A stretch of DNA of 64,000 nt from Muribaculaceae bacterium (GTDB lineage Bacteria; Bacteroidota; Bacteroidia; Bacteroidales; Muribaculaceae), in assembly GCA_017451225.1 (NCBI GenBank), contig JAFSPZ010000028.1, positions 1-64,000 on the forward strand, given 5' to 3'. A program made the position numbers and the translations under genes. Positions 43,683 through 52,863 of the stretch are shown here, in pieces. A model generated the notes under the pieces. The model made no database searches. It was not told where the DNA came from and saw only the letters and a list, made by a program, of their open reading frames with translations. Numbering within the stretch: the stretch's first letter is position 1; the number at the start of each line of letters is the position of its first letter.

Positions 43683-45631
43683 TGCGAAAGACTGTCCCAG
43701 TCATAGGCATGGCTTGTTCGGCTTGTTCGGCCAATGTGGAGAACAAGCTGAATTCGATTGAAGGAGTTAATGAGGCGAGTGTGAACCTTGTGGGGCGCAC
43801 TGCCCTTATTGACTTCGATCCATCGCGCGTGTCGCTCATGGAACTTAAGAAGCAGATTAGCGACATTGGCTATGATCTAGTGATTGACGAGCAGCAGTGT
43901 GTCGAGCAAATTGAAGCTCGTGAGTGGATACTGCTTCGACGCAAGACGGTGCTTTCGTTGGTGTTTGCATTGGCTGTTATGTGTCTGTCAATGGGGTTTA
44001 TCAATGTTGGAGGCCATGATTCCGCCAATCAGTTGTCGCTCATTTTGGCACTGGCATGCTTGATAGTGTGCGGACGGCAGTTCTATCTGGCAGCGTTCAA
44101 ACAGCTGAAGCACGGCACGGCAAGTATGGACACTCTAGTAACCTTGTCGACGATGATAACATTCATCTTCAGCACGTTCAACACCTTCGCGGGGGAGACC
44201 GCTTGGGGTGCTAAAGGCTTTGAGTGGCACACATATTTTGATGCAGTGACTATGATAATTGCTTTTGTTCTCACCGGTCGAATGGTTGAGGAGAAGGCTA
44301 AAGATAGCACCGCAAGCAGTCTGCGTCAACTCATGGGAATGTCTCCAAAGACCGCCCGTGTAGTGAATAAGAAACAACCAGTGGAGGAAGACGCACATGG
44401 CGAGATGGTACCAATCTCGACCATTGAGAAAGGAGACATCCTTGAGGTTAGGGCAGGGGAGAAGATTCCCGTCGACGGCGAGGTGACCTGGGCATCGAGC
44501 TTCATGACCGACGATGCAGCCTACGTGGATGAGAGCATGATTACCGGCGAACCCACACCTGCAGTGAAGCGTGTGGGCGACAAACTGCTGGCAGGAACAA
44601 TCCCCAGCCAGGGCAGGCTGCGGTTGAGAGCGCGTCAGATAGGTGAAGACACAGCATTAGCTCAGATCATTGCTGTTGTGCGCCAATCGCAAGGCTCTAA
44701 GGCTCCAGTGCAGCGGCTTGTAGACAAAGCCGCCAGCGTATTTGTCCCTGTTGTAGCGTCGATAGCACTTGTTACTTTTGTAATATGGCTCATTGTTGGC
44801 GGCATTGAAGATTTCCCGCAAGCTGTTATGTCTGCTGTATCAGTACTGGTGGTCGCTTGCCCTTGTGCTATGGGACTGGCAACGCCCACTGCGTTGATGG
44901 TGGGAATGGGCAAAGCTGCCGAGCGGCAAATCCTTATCAAGGATGCTGCAGCACTGGAACGATTGTGCAAAGTGACCGCTTTGGTTAGTGACAAGACAGG
45001 TACCATCACCATCCCTAATAAAGATATTGTGGACTTTACCCGCACTACAGGCATGGCTATTGATGAGCGTGAAACTTTGAAGCCTAATGCGAGTGCTGCC
45101 ATAAAGAAATTGAAAAAGATGGGCATTGAGGTACACTTGCTTAGTGGCGACAACGAGGAGGCTGTAAGCTATTGGGCTAGGCATGCGGGAATTAACCGTT
45201 ACAAGAGTGGTGTGATGCCTGCCGACAAGGAGAAACTTGTGACTCAACTGCAAAAAGAAGGACAAATTGTTGCAATGATGGGCGACGGCATTAACGACAC
45301 CCAGGCACTTGCGCTTGCCGATGTGAGCATCGCAATAGGCACAGGCGCCGATGTGGCTATGGATGTGGCCCAAGTCACCCTCTTGGGAAACGATATGCTT
45401 AGCGTGCCGGCGGCTGTTGAGTTGAGCCGCAAGACTGTGAAGATGATTTGGCAGAACTTGTTCTGGGCCTTTATCTACAACATCGTGTCAATTCCGGTGG
45501 CTGCCGGATTGCTTCACATCTTTGGAATTGATTTCCAAATCACTCCCATGTGGGCCGCCGCACTGATGGCACTCTCAAGCATTTCGGTAGTGCTAAACAG
45601 TTTGAGACTGAAGTTTATGAGAACAATTTAA
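43682..45631 (+). CDS. Copper-type P1B ATPase lacking most of its nucleotide-binding domain
   Basis: The protein has 649 residues. An HMA domain with CSAC (12-15) is followed by eight membrane helices; the transport motif is CPCAM. Phosphorylation site D437 (in DKTGTIT) and GDGIND (534-539) are present. From D437 to GDGIND there are only 97 residues, against 193 in the zinc-type ATPase of the same window, so roughly 100 residues are missing. The missing part is the nucleotide-binding N domain: the usual SEHP-type motif is absent, and the text passes from DKTGTITIPNKD to LKPNASAAIKKLKKMGIEV and LLSGDN. The reading frame is intact and the rest is well conserved. ATP binding must be altered or assisted. 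It is followed by surE after 12 bases. Confidence 0.88.
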   Translation: MRKTVPVIGMACSACSANVENKLNSIEGVNEASVNLVGRTALIDFDPSRVSLMELKKQISDIGYDLVIDEQQCVEQIEAREWILLRRKTVLSLVFALAVMCLSMGFINVGGHDSANQLSLILALACLIVCGRQFYLAAFKQLKHGTASMDTLVTLSTMITFIFSTFNTFAGETAWGAKGFEWHTYFDAVTMIIAFVLTGRMVEEKAKDSTASSLRQLMGMSPKTARVVNKKQPVEEDAHGEMVPISTIEKGDILEVRAGEKIPVDGEVTWASSFMTDDAAYVDESMITGEPTPAVKRVGDKLLAGTIPSQGRLRLRARQIGEDTALAQIIAVVRQSQGSKAPVQRLVDKAASVFVPVVASIALVTFVIWLIVGGIEDFPQAVMSAVSVLVVACPCAMGLATPTALMVGMGKAAERQILIKDAAALERLCKVTALVSDKTGTITIPNKDIVDFTRTTGMAIDERETLKPNASAAIKKLKKMGIEVHLLSGDNEEAVSYWARHAGINRYKSGVMPADKEKLVTQLQKEGQIVAMMGDGINDTQALALADVSIAIGTGADVAMDVAQVTLLGNDMLSVPAAVELSRKTVKMIWQNLFWAFIYNIVSIPVAAGLLHIFGIDFQITPMWAAALMALSSISVVLNSLRLKFMRTI

Positions 45632-45643
45632 TTCAAGATATTA

Positions 45644-46423
45644 ATGAGTAACGAAAAAACAAAACCACTAATTTTTGTTAGCAACGATGATGGATATAAC
45701 TTTCCTGGCATCAAGACTCTTATCAAGGTCGCAATGGAGTTTGGCGACGTGGTTGTTGTGGTACCCATGCAGCATCAGAGTGGTAAAGGTTCTTCGATAT
45801 CAACGTTCGACCCATTGAGGGCATTTAAGATAGAGCAGTGTGAAGGACTCGTTGTGTACAGCGTGAGCGGCACTCCTGCCGATTGTGCAAAGCTTGGACT
45901 TGGAGTGCTAGTTGGTGATAGGAAGGTTGACCTGCTGCTCTCTGGAATCAATCACGGCTTGAACCATGGCAGCAGTGTGCTCTATAGTGGCACTATGGGA
46001 ATCGTTTTTGAGGGGGTGCTCGAGGGAATTCCGAGCGTGGCTTTCAGCTATGATGAATACAGGAAGGATGTTGATTTGTCGCCTTGCGAGCCTGTGATGA
46101 GACACGTCATTGAGAGGGTGCTGCTCAAAGGGTTGCCTAAAGGTGTGTGCCTTAATGTGAATATGCCCAAGACCGAAGGCGCAATCAAGGGTGTAAAGAC
46201 CACTATAACTTCGCCTGGCACGTGGACTAACACTTGGGACCATCGCATTGATGTGCATGGCTTGGATTACTACTGGATGCTAGGTAGTTATAAAGAAGAT
46301 AATCCAGATGACGACCGCACCGAGCTATACTGGCTGCGCCGTGGCTATGCAAGCGTCACTCCGGTTCATGTAGACCAAACCGACTTTGACTGTTTGTCGC
46401 AGATTGACGAAATCATAAGTTAA
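45644..46423 (+). CDS. surE: 5'/3'-nucleotidase SurE
   Basis: This 259-residue metal-dependent phosphatase dephosphorylates nucleoside monophosphates. The metal site VSNDDGYNFPG near the N-terminus, SGTPADCAKLG, SGINHGLNHGSSVLYSGTMG and the PLRAF segment are characteristic of SurE. Length is standard. It follows the copper ATPase gene by 12 bases, so it may be co-transcribed with it; no functional link to copper is known to me. No terminator is visible between them. Confidence 0.94.
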   Translation: MSNEKTKPLIFVSNDDGYNFPGIKTLIKVAMEFGDVVVVVPMQHQSGKGSSISTFDPLRAFKIEQCEGLVVYSVSGTPADCAKLGLGVLVGDRKVDLLLSGINHGLNHGSSVLYSGTMGIVFEGVLEGIPSVAFSYDEYRKDVDLSPCEPVMRHVIERVLLKGLPKGVCLNVNMPKTEGAIKGVKTTITSPGTWTNTWDHRIDVHGLDYYWMLGSYKEDNPDDDRTELYWLRRGYASVTPVHVDQTDFDCLSQIDEIIS

Positions 46424-46430
46424 AGAGTGC

Positions 46431-49400
46431 TTATTTCACGGGCAAGATAGCATGATGGCGGGTATACCATAGATAACCTTTTATTTCATGTCCGTCGCCC
46501 AAGAGCTGCTCAAGAAGCTTCATATATTCTCTAACCCTGGCGCTGTGAACATTGACGGTGTTGGGGTCATTTTTGTAGCCAAATTTGTAATCAATGACGA
46601 TAATATCTCCATTGGGTCTAATCACAACTCGGTCGGGGCGGTAATGATTGAAAACGGGTTCTCCATTATCGCCAGTAGTTTTTAAACTTATTCTTCTCTC
46701 GTTGAGAACTTCATTGGCTTCATCAAACCATGATGACATCTCTTCATTGGTCTTTATTGTATCGATTAGCTTTAGGAAACGCTCTTTAGTCCAGTGCTTG
46801 TTGCCAGTAAAGAGCCCGTGGGCATCGGCATATTGCATGGCGCTGTCAAAGTCGGCCTTCGATGATATTTTGCTGAATATGTCATGCATCTTAATTCCTT
46901 CGTTGGAGTAGGTAGTAGTGTCGTTTACTTTGACGTGAACAGGCATAATTTTGTCGCCTTTCCTATAGTCTGGCATCACATTCGAGACTATTCTGTTGCT
47001 CTTTAACAGCTTGGATTGAGCCTCTTTTCTTTCTTGAACTTTATTTTCTTCAAGTGTGGTGAGTTTGCCGGCTTGGTAGGAGGTGATAGTCAATAGTGAT
47101 TGTTGTTCATCTTCTTCGCCTTCCTCAATGTGGTCATTTATCCTGAGTTGCAACTGATGTTCAGTGATGCTTATATCATCGTTGACAAGATTCGGAATTA
47201 TTCTCAATAGCAGCTCATTGGTCTTTTTGATGTTTCCTGGCTGCACAGATGAACCGCCTTTATCAATCGAGAATACATGCAGCTCATCTTCGGGTCTTGT
47301 GAAAGCAACATAAAGCTTGTTTAGATTATCAATCAGGCATCTTTCTTTCTCGTCAATAATTTGTCTCTCAAAGAGCTTTGTAACATCGGTCTTTGCTCTT
47401 GACACAGGAATAATCGGTGGAAGAATATCGGGGTCTTCTTCGCCAATGCCTCCTATTGGTTTTCCGGTAGAATTGCGCTTGAGCCATTCGTCTTTACTTA
47501 TCCATACCAGGTCGTCATCTTTATCGAGCTCCCAATTGGCAAATGGGATGATAACGCATTTGAACTCCAGGCCTTTAGCCTTGTGGATGGTCATGATATT
47601 GATAGCGTCGGAACTAGATGGCGAGCTCACAGCTAGCTTGTCTTTCTTGGTCTCCCAGAAGTCAAGGAATTCCTTGATTGTGCCACCGTTCCTTTGTTTT
47701 GTGAATTCATGAACAATTGACATAAAAGCTAAAATGAACGAATTCTCTACCTTAGAATTACCGTTCTTAGGCAAGATATACTTGGAGATGATATTGTCGA
47801 TTATATTGACAAGGTTGGTGAGTTGGCAGCTCTTGTCTGGCATTACCTCTTGTGTGGCAGTGGAATAGGTGTCAAGTTTTTCGGCAGGACTCAGTTGCTC
47901 GTTGGCCAAATCGCCTGCAAAGCATTCCTTGAGCAGTTCTCCTGGATTGACCTCGATTGAAGTGTTCTGCATTTTAGCTTGAAACTCGTGCAATACTTTG
48001 TAATGCTTTTGCTGTGAGATTCGATTATTAAGAAATCTATTGAAAGACACATCCTCTTCAGCATCTGTGTTTGGGCTTGTAATTCTATATTGAGTTGCCT
48101 CAAGAAAATTGAGCATACTGATAATGAGCCTAACAGATGGAGAATTTTTGAGCAATAATGATTCATTCGACACCACATTAATGTGATGTGGGTCGTCATC
48201 AGTAGCAAGGTTCTCATTGTATTGCAGTATATGCTCAACAATCTCGTTGCCCTCGCTGTTCCTGTTTACAAGAATGGCAATGTCTTTCATCTTGTAGCCT
48301 CGGTCACGCAGGGAGTTGATGTAGTAGGGCAGGCATTGAAGCACTTGTTGTTTGTTCTCACCAGCTTTGCTACTTGATGGTATGCAGTTTAAACATACAA
48401 AACCTATTTTCTCTTTGGCATTGAGTTTTTGATTAATGTTGCGGTATGTTTTCTTCAATGACGGCAACTGCTCCTCATTAGGGCAGAAAGTGCTGACAAC
48501 TTGCTTGAAAAACTCGTTATTGAAATTTACAATAGTGGGATGGCTGCGATAGTTGGTGTCGAGCGGGTTGTTGCGTGCAAATCGCTTGAAATCGATTTCG
48601 AGTTCATCCCTCAGCAGTCCTGGGTCGCTATTGCGGAACCTGTAGATTGACTGCTTTTCGTCACCTATGATAAGATTACTGTTACCTGTGTCGCAACTTT
48701 CTTTGAGCAATGGGGTGAAATTCTGATATTGTTTGCGACTGGTGTCTTGGAACTCATCAATCATATAGTTGTGAAACTTGGTTCCCGCATGCTCATAGAT
48801 AAATGTCGCTCCACACTCAAGTACTTTACCTATTAGGTCGTTGGTGTCGGTAAGGAGTATGCTGTTAGTGTCTTTTCGATATTGCTCAAGTTTCTCGTCA
48901 ATTTTGCCAAGCATTCCCAAGTTCCATATATTATCGATGATACTTTTGTAAAAGTTTGTCATGTCCCAGTGATGCATGGTTTCGTTGATGAGTTTATGAA
49001 ACTCCTCACAATCACTTTGATTGACAAGTGGCTGGTATTTCTTGAGCAAAATGTTGTCGACAAGCACTTCCTCGTTATTGGTATAATTGCGGAATGTTCC
49101 GTTGAAAGTAGTAGACGATATATTTTCGATATGTCCCAGATAGATGGTTTTTACAGCATTTTTCTTCAAGCATTCTTCGCCCATCCCTTTTGAGCCAAAG
49201 AACTCACGGTATCTCTCAGGGCTGGCGTTGAGCTGTTTCTCGTGATAGTTGCGAGCGTCTATCACACATTTCTTGAACTGAGCAATTCTCGACAGCTGCT
49301 TGCCATTTCCTATGTCTTCTAGATATTTGACAATGTCGTCATGATGCTCTCTGAAAAACTCCTTGTAAATATTTCTGGCAAAATCTTCTAGATTCTTAGC

Positions 49401-50009
49401 ATTGCCGAAGAAGTCCCAGGTCTTGTTTTGGGAAATGTTGTTTATGATAAAGTCTTTAACCCAGTTGTCTATTGCTTTTTGGTCGGCTCTTTCGCCTCCA
49501 AGCTCAAGCATGAAATCATGCACCGCTACCGATGTGGCGTATTCTTCGTCTATCTGGAGTTCATAGTTGTAATCTCGGTCAAGCTCTCGAGCGAAGTTTC
49601 TCAATATCGTCTGGAAGAATGAGTCGATTGTTGAGACATTGAAACTTCCATAATTGAAAAGTATTTCGCACAGGGCTTTTCTTGCTGCTTCAATCACTTG
49701 ATTGAAATCGTCATAAACAAAATGATTCTTGAAAAAGTCGATATAATCACCTTCACCTTGGCTTAGAGCAAAAAGTTGTTTTATGATTCTGTCTTTCATC
49801 TCGTTGGTGGCCTTGTTAGTGAAAGTGATGGCAAGGATGTGGTGGAAATAATCATTTCTTTCACGAATCTTGTATTTGTCTTGGATGGTATTTCCTTCTT
49901 TATCCTCTAGAGGCACACCTATGAGATTAGTGATGTAGGTTCTGGCAAGTGTATAGGTCTTGCCCGAGCCTGCCGATGCCTTGATGATATTTATTTCGCC
50001 TTTTCCCAT
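46431..50009 (-). CDS. AddA/RecB-like helicase-nuclease
   Basis: The ATG at 50009 gives 1192 residues. The superfamily 1 helicase motifs run: ASAGSGKTYTLA (Walker A, residues 11-18), ILAITFTNKATNEMK, DEFQDTSRKQY (Walker B), GDEKQSIYRFR, TNYRSHPTIV, INIMTIHKAKGLEF (motif V) and VAFTRPEDEL (motif VI). The last 130 residues contain a PD-(D/E)xK nuclease (RPDRVVIRPNGDIIVIDYKFG). Such enzymes resect double-strand breaks. No AddB/RexB partner lies next to it; the upstream neighbour is a SUI1-type factor. Partner location elsewhere in the genome is likely. Confidence 0.9.
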   Translation of the reverse strand: MGKGEINIIKASAGSGKTYTLARTYITNLIGVPLEDKEGNTIQDKYKIRERNDYFHHILAITFTNKATNEMKDRIIKQLFALSQGEGDYIDFFKNHFVYDDFNQVIEAARKALCEILFNYGSFNVSTIDSFFQTILRNFARELDRDYNYELQIDEEYATSVAVHDFMLELGGERADQKAIDNWVKDFIINNISQNKTWDFFGNAKNLEDFARNIYKEFFREHHDDIVKYLEDIGNGKQLSRIAQFKKCVIDARNYHEKQLNASPERYREFFGSKGMGEECLKKNAVKTIYLGHIENISSTTFNGTFRNYTNNEEVLVDNILLKKYQPLVNQSDCEEFHKLINETMHHWDMTNFYKSIIDNIWNLGMLGKIDEKLEQYRKDTNSILLTDTNDLIGKVLECGATFIYEHAGTKFHNYMIDEFQDTSRKQYQNFTPLLKESCDTGNSNLIIGDEKQSIYRFRNSDPGLLRDELEIDFKRFARNNPLDTNYRSHPTIVNFNNEFFKQVVSTFCPNEEQLPSLKKTYRNINQKLNAKEKIGFVCLNCIPSSSKAGENKQQVLQCLPYYINSLRDRGYKMKDIAILVNRNSEGNEIVEHILQYNENLATDDDPHHINVVSNESLLLKNSPSVRLIISMLNFLEATQYRITSPNTDAEEDVSFNRFLNNRISQQKHYKVLHEFQAKMQNTSIEVNPGELLKECFAGDLANEQLSPAEKLDTYSTATQEVMPDKSCQLTNLVNIIDNIISKYILPKNGNSKVENSFILAFMSIVHEFTKQRNGGTIKEFLDFWETKKDKLAVSSPSSSDAINIMTIHKAKGLEFKCVIIPFANWELDKDDDLVWISKDEWLKRNSTGKPIGGIGEEDPDILPPIIPVSRAKTDVTKLFERQIIDEKERCLIDNLNKLYVAFTRPEDELHVFSIDKGGSSVQPGNIKKTNELLLRIIPNLVNDDISITEHQLQLRINDHIEEGEEDEQQSLLTITSYQAGKLTTLEENKVQERKEAQSKLLKSNRIVSNVMPDYRKGDKIMPVHVKVNDTTTYSNEGIKMHDIFSKISSKADFDSAMQYADAHGLFTGNKHWTKERFLKLIDTIKTNEEMSSWFDEANEVLNERRISLKTTGDNGEPVFNHYRPDRVVIRPNGDIIVIDYKFGYKNDPNTVNVHSARVREYMKLLEQLLGDGHEIKGYLWYTRHHAILPVK

Positions 50010-50032
50010 GTTAATGAGTAACAATTATGTGC

Positions 50033-50386
50033 TTAGATGATTCTTGCCTTGAACCCTTTGTTTTTTAGGTGATTGAGAATTTTCTCTCTCATGTCGCCCT
50101 GGATGAGAATTTCTCCTCCACGAGCCGATCCTCCAACGCTACACAGTCTTTTAAGCTCTGTTGCTAGCTCTTTTAGATTGTCCTCGCTTAAGTCAAGATT
50201 GGCTATGATAGTGGCTTTTTTCCCATTGCGTCCCTTCTTGTCAAGAATTATGTCAATCATTTTCTTTCCTTGCTCGTCTAGTGACGTATGCTGCTCTTGT
50301 ACATCATCGGCAGGAGTGTTTGCTGCTTCATCAGGATTTATGTTGAATGCTTCGCCAAGCATTGATTTCCAATCTCTATTATCCAT
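50033..50386 (-). CDS. SUI1/YciH-type translation factor
   Basis: The 117-residue protein has an unstructured acidic N-terminal half and a SUI1 domain (about 40-117) with LCSVGGSARGGEILIQGD, the motif of the eIF1/YciH family. In bacteria YciH affects start-site fidelity under stress. The gene is followed by the AddA-like gene after 23 bases and may be co-transcribed. Confidence 0.88.
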   Translation of the reverse strand: MDNRDWKSMLGEAFNINPDEAANTPADDVQEQHTSLDEQGKKMIDIILDKKGRNGKKATIIANLDLSEDNLKELATELKRLCSVGGSARGGEILIQGDMREKILNHLKNKGFKARII

Positions 50387-50523
50387 TATTTCTAGTGTTT
50401 TTATTTCACTTATTTATTTGTCTTCAAAATTAGTGATTTTTATTAAATAATGCAAGTATTATTTTCCTAATTACTGAATTAGTGCAAAAAGCGTGAATAA
50501 ATACAAAAATATTTTGAGAAAAA

Positions 50524-50555
50524 TTTGCATATTTTGAAAGATGGTTGTAATTTTG
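50524..50555 (+). promoter_or_regulatory. Promoter without an ORF downstream
   Basis: TTTG (50524-50527), 20 bases, then TAATTTTG (50548-50555) match the Bacteroidetes consensus. No ORF longer than about 11 codons follows before the terminator at 50779. Start point expected near 50562. Confidence 0.72.
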
Positions 50556-50813
50556 CAATTGAAATTGTGAGTGACTATGATTTGCCTTATACTTCTTTAT
50601 TTAATCACTTAACTCACTCTATGTCTATCATGTGCTTTATACGCATATGATAAGTGTGGTTTCTTTGTGAGGCAATCATTTCAATTGATTTTAATGCTCT
50701 GATTTTAAATATTTTATTTAGCATATATTTATTTAGTTACTAATGTGATAAGTTTGGTTTATTAAGACAGAAATAATGAAAGCGAGTCGTGAGACCCGCT
50801 TTTGTTATTTTTT
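50556..50813 (+). ncRNA. Candidate small RNA of about 250 bases
   Basis: A promoter (50524-50555) and a terminator (50779-50813) bracket a stretch with no coding capacity. Pairing is extensive: CAATTGAAAT (50556-50565) with ATTTCAATTG (50678-50687), GATTTGCCT (50579-50587) with AGGCAATC (50670-50677, one bulge), and TATCATGTGC (50626-50635) with GCATATGATA (50643-50652). The 50690-50778 part is AT-rich and less structured. If transcription starts near 50562, the first six bases of the closing stem would be missing, so that helix depends on the exact start. No known RNA family is recognised. The rest of the gap, 50387-50523 and 50814-50889, shows no gene. Confidence 0.55.
50779..50813 (+). terminator. 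Intrinsic terminator of the candidate small RNA
   Basis: A 10-bp stem with one A-C mismatch (50779-50788 with 50793-50802), a 4-base loop GTGA and a run TTTTGTTATTTTTTT. The T run is on the + strand only; no + strand gene lies upstream for over 4 kb except the candidate RNA. Confidence 0.85.
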
Positions 50814-50889
50814 TATGCTTTTTTGCTTGATGAATTGTGTTTTTAGCTTTATTAGTCCATTGTTGTTTTACAAAATAAATGTTGCATAA

Positions 50890-52716
50890 TTATTCTTTGG
50901 GTTCATACCAACGGCTTGTAATTATCATATCGCTGATTCTCCATGCTTGCTTCTGTCGAGTGAGCAGTGGAGAGTCGCCCGACACAGAATTGGGCGAAGT
51001 GGCAACAGAACAGATGTTGTTGCGCAACACGCTAAGTCCTAATCCCTTCCATTGGTTGAAATTCAAGCCCAGCAAATCCATGAGAGTAGGGTAGATGTCA
51101 ATTTGGCCTATAGGACCTTCTATAAGCCCCGATTGGCCTGAATTGATTGCCAAGAAGACACAGTTATCGCCTTCTGGATCTATAGATGGTCTGCCCTTGG
51201 GATTATCGTCAACCATCTCGTTGTGATCACTCACTATCACAATCATGGTGTTGTCATATAAGTCTTTAGTCTTCAACTCTTCAATGAATTGTGCCAGTGC
51301 TGTGTCAAATGCGTTGGCGCACTCGAGATAGCATCTAACCTCCTTGGTGAAGCAGCCAATGCTTTGAATCCATGTTGTTGGCTCCATAGGCTCATTGTAC
51401 GGGTGATGCATTCCAGCTGTTGCCACAAGGCCTATAAATGGCTTTTTTCGATTAGGTACCAGTCTTGCTACTTCCTCTAAGAGAGCCTTGTCAACGAGGT
51501 AGCCATTGCTCTTTATCGCATTGTGAATCTCGGCATTTCCATAGAAGTCTTTATAGCCATATGTTTGAGATGTGTTTCTCACGTTCCACAATGTGGGTTC
51601 GTCACAGCATGCATAAAATGTGTCGTAGCCTACTCCTAACGATTTAACTAGCGTTGGATAAGGAACATTGCCAAAGGTGTTGGCGACGGCTTGAGTTGTA
51701 AGTGGAAGCAATCCGGTGTTGTACATGAATATGCCGTCGCTCGAACGGCCGTTCTTCACCTGCGATTTCATCTTCAGCGTGACAAGATTGTTGACCGTGT
51801 CACGGCACAATGCATTAAGAGTAGGAGTAACTTCCTTGCCATTTATTTCAAGGTTTATCGTCCATGAGTTGAGTGATTCCACAACAAGCAGTATCACATT
51901 CTTTCCTCGGGCGCTGGCATAGTCATCGTCGCTATATTGGGGTTGTTCGTTGATGAATTGGGTAACTTCTTTCTTTTGTGCATCTGTGAGTGTGGTGCGG
52001 TCGAAAATTGAAGTTGTTGTACCATATAAAATATAGGGAACAGCTCCGTTTTGGTTTAAATAATCACCTTGCCTTGTCCATAACACAAAGTAATCGTTGA
52101 CGAACTGCTGCTTGTAGCTGAGGCAAGATGCATCTTCATAATAATGAATGGCTGTCATTCCTAGCCTTAGGCCGGCAAAAACGGCTAAACATATCACACT
52201 AAGTGCTAGACGCTTGCTTGCCGAATGCCGTGTGTTCTCGATTTGGCGCTTGAACCAAATCCTGTAGACTAAATAGAGAAGAATAGGTGGCAGTAAAACC
52301 TCAAGGTCGGCAATTTTGAATGCTCCAACGGTACTTCGTGCAACTGTACCTCCCATGTTGTCGACAAGTAGGAACGATGACATTGGCATTAGGTCACGAT
52401 AGGTGGGCATATATAGTAATTGTGCTAGGCACCACAGCGTGAACAGCCAAATCATAATCCAGCTCCACTTGCGCAATCGGGCGCTGAGTGCCACAAAAGG
52501 AATCATTAAAATTGTGGCGTCGGCGATATTATTGGCCAATAGATGGGATAATTCGCTAACTGACACATTTTTCAGCCAGTCAAAATCCACAATTTTGTTA
52601 AAATGGTATTCAACAGCAAACAGCTGCACAACTATGCATGCAACTGCCAGGAAGAAGAACCACATGACGGGATTTTTAATTCTCTTTTTTGCTGATTTTG
52701 TGCTGGAGTCTTTCAT
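50890..52716 (-). CDS. LtaS-like sulfatase-fold membrane phosphotransferase
   Basis: From the ATG at 52716 the protein has 608 residues. Five membrane helices fill about residues 15-190 (MWFFFLAVACIVVQLF, LEVLLPPILLYLVYR). The extracytoplasmic part (about 230-600) is of the sulfatase/alkaline-phosphatase fold: NVILLVVESLNSWTI, GRSSDGIFMYNTGLL with a Ser/Thr nucleophile region, TMIVIVSDHNE with metal ligands. LtaS enzymes move glycerol phosphate; Gram-negative members add phosphoglycerol or phosphoethanolamine to surface glycans. Donor and acceptor are unknown here. The start was chosen because the promoter (52722-52752) ends five bases upstream. Confidence 0.87.
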   Translation of the reverse strand: MKDSSTKSAKKRIKNPVMWFFFLAVACIVVQLFAVEYHFNKIVDFDWLKNVSVSELSHLLANNIADATILMIPFVALSARLRKWSWIMIWLFTLWCLAQLLYMPTYRDLMPMSSFLLVDNMGGTVARSTVGAFKIADLEVLLPPILLYLVYRIWFKRQIENTRHSASKRLALSVICLAVFAGLRLGMTAIHYYEDASCLSYKQQFVNDYFVLWTRQGDYLNQNGAVPYILYGTTTSIFDRTTLTDAQKKEVTQFINEQPQYSDDDYASARGKNVILLVVESLNSWTINLEINGKEVTPTLNALCRDTVNNLVTLKMKSQVKNGRSSDGIFMYNTGLLPLTTQAVANTFGNVPYPTLVKSLGVGYDTFYACCDEPTLWNVRNTSQTYGYKDFYGNAEIHNAIKSNGYLVDKALLEEVARLVPNRKKPFIGLVATAGMHHPYNEPMEPTTWIQSIGCFTKEVRCYLECANAFDTALAQFIEELKTKDLYDNTMIVIVSDHNEMVDDNPKGRPSIDPEGDNCVFLAINSGQSGLIEGPIGQIDIYPTLMDLLGLNFNQWKGLGLSVLRNNICSVATSPNSVSGDSPLLTRQKQAWRISDMIITSRWYEPKE

Positions 52717-52721
52717 GTGTG

Positions 52722-52752
52722 CAAAGTTAATTATTGTGATTGGCAAAGCAAA
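52722..52752 (-). promoter_or_regulatory. Promoter almost touching the sulfatase ATG
   Basis: On the minus strand TTTG (52752-52749), 19 bases, then TAACTTTG (52729-52722). The ATG begins at 52716, five bases after the -7 element, so the RNA should start at or next to the ATG with no leader. Confidence 0.75.
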
Positions 52753-52802
52753 ATATTAAAGCTCTTTTTTGGACGCAAATTTCCATGTGTAAGTTATGTG
52801 GC

Positions 52803-52838
52803 AAAAAAAATAAGCATCACACCCAATGGATGTGATGC
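52803..52838 (-). terminator. Intrinsic terminator after the ferredoxin gene
   Basis: A perfect 8-bp stem (52814-52821 with 52831-52838), 9-base loop, then on the minus strand TTATTTTTTTTG (52813-52802). It lies 25 bases past the ferredoxin stop. Confidence 0.9.
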
Positions 52839-52863
52839 CGTTTTCTATTAAACTTGTAGTGAA

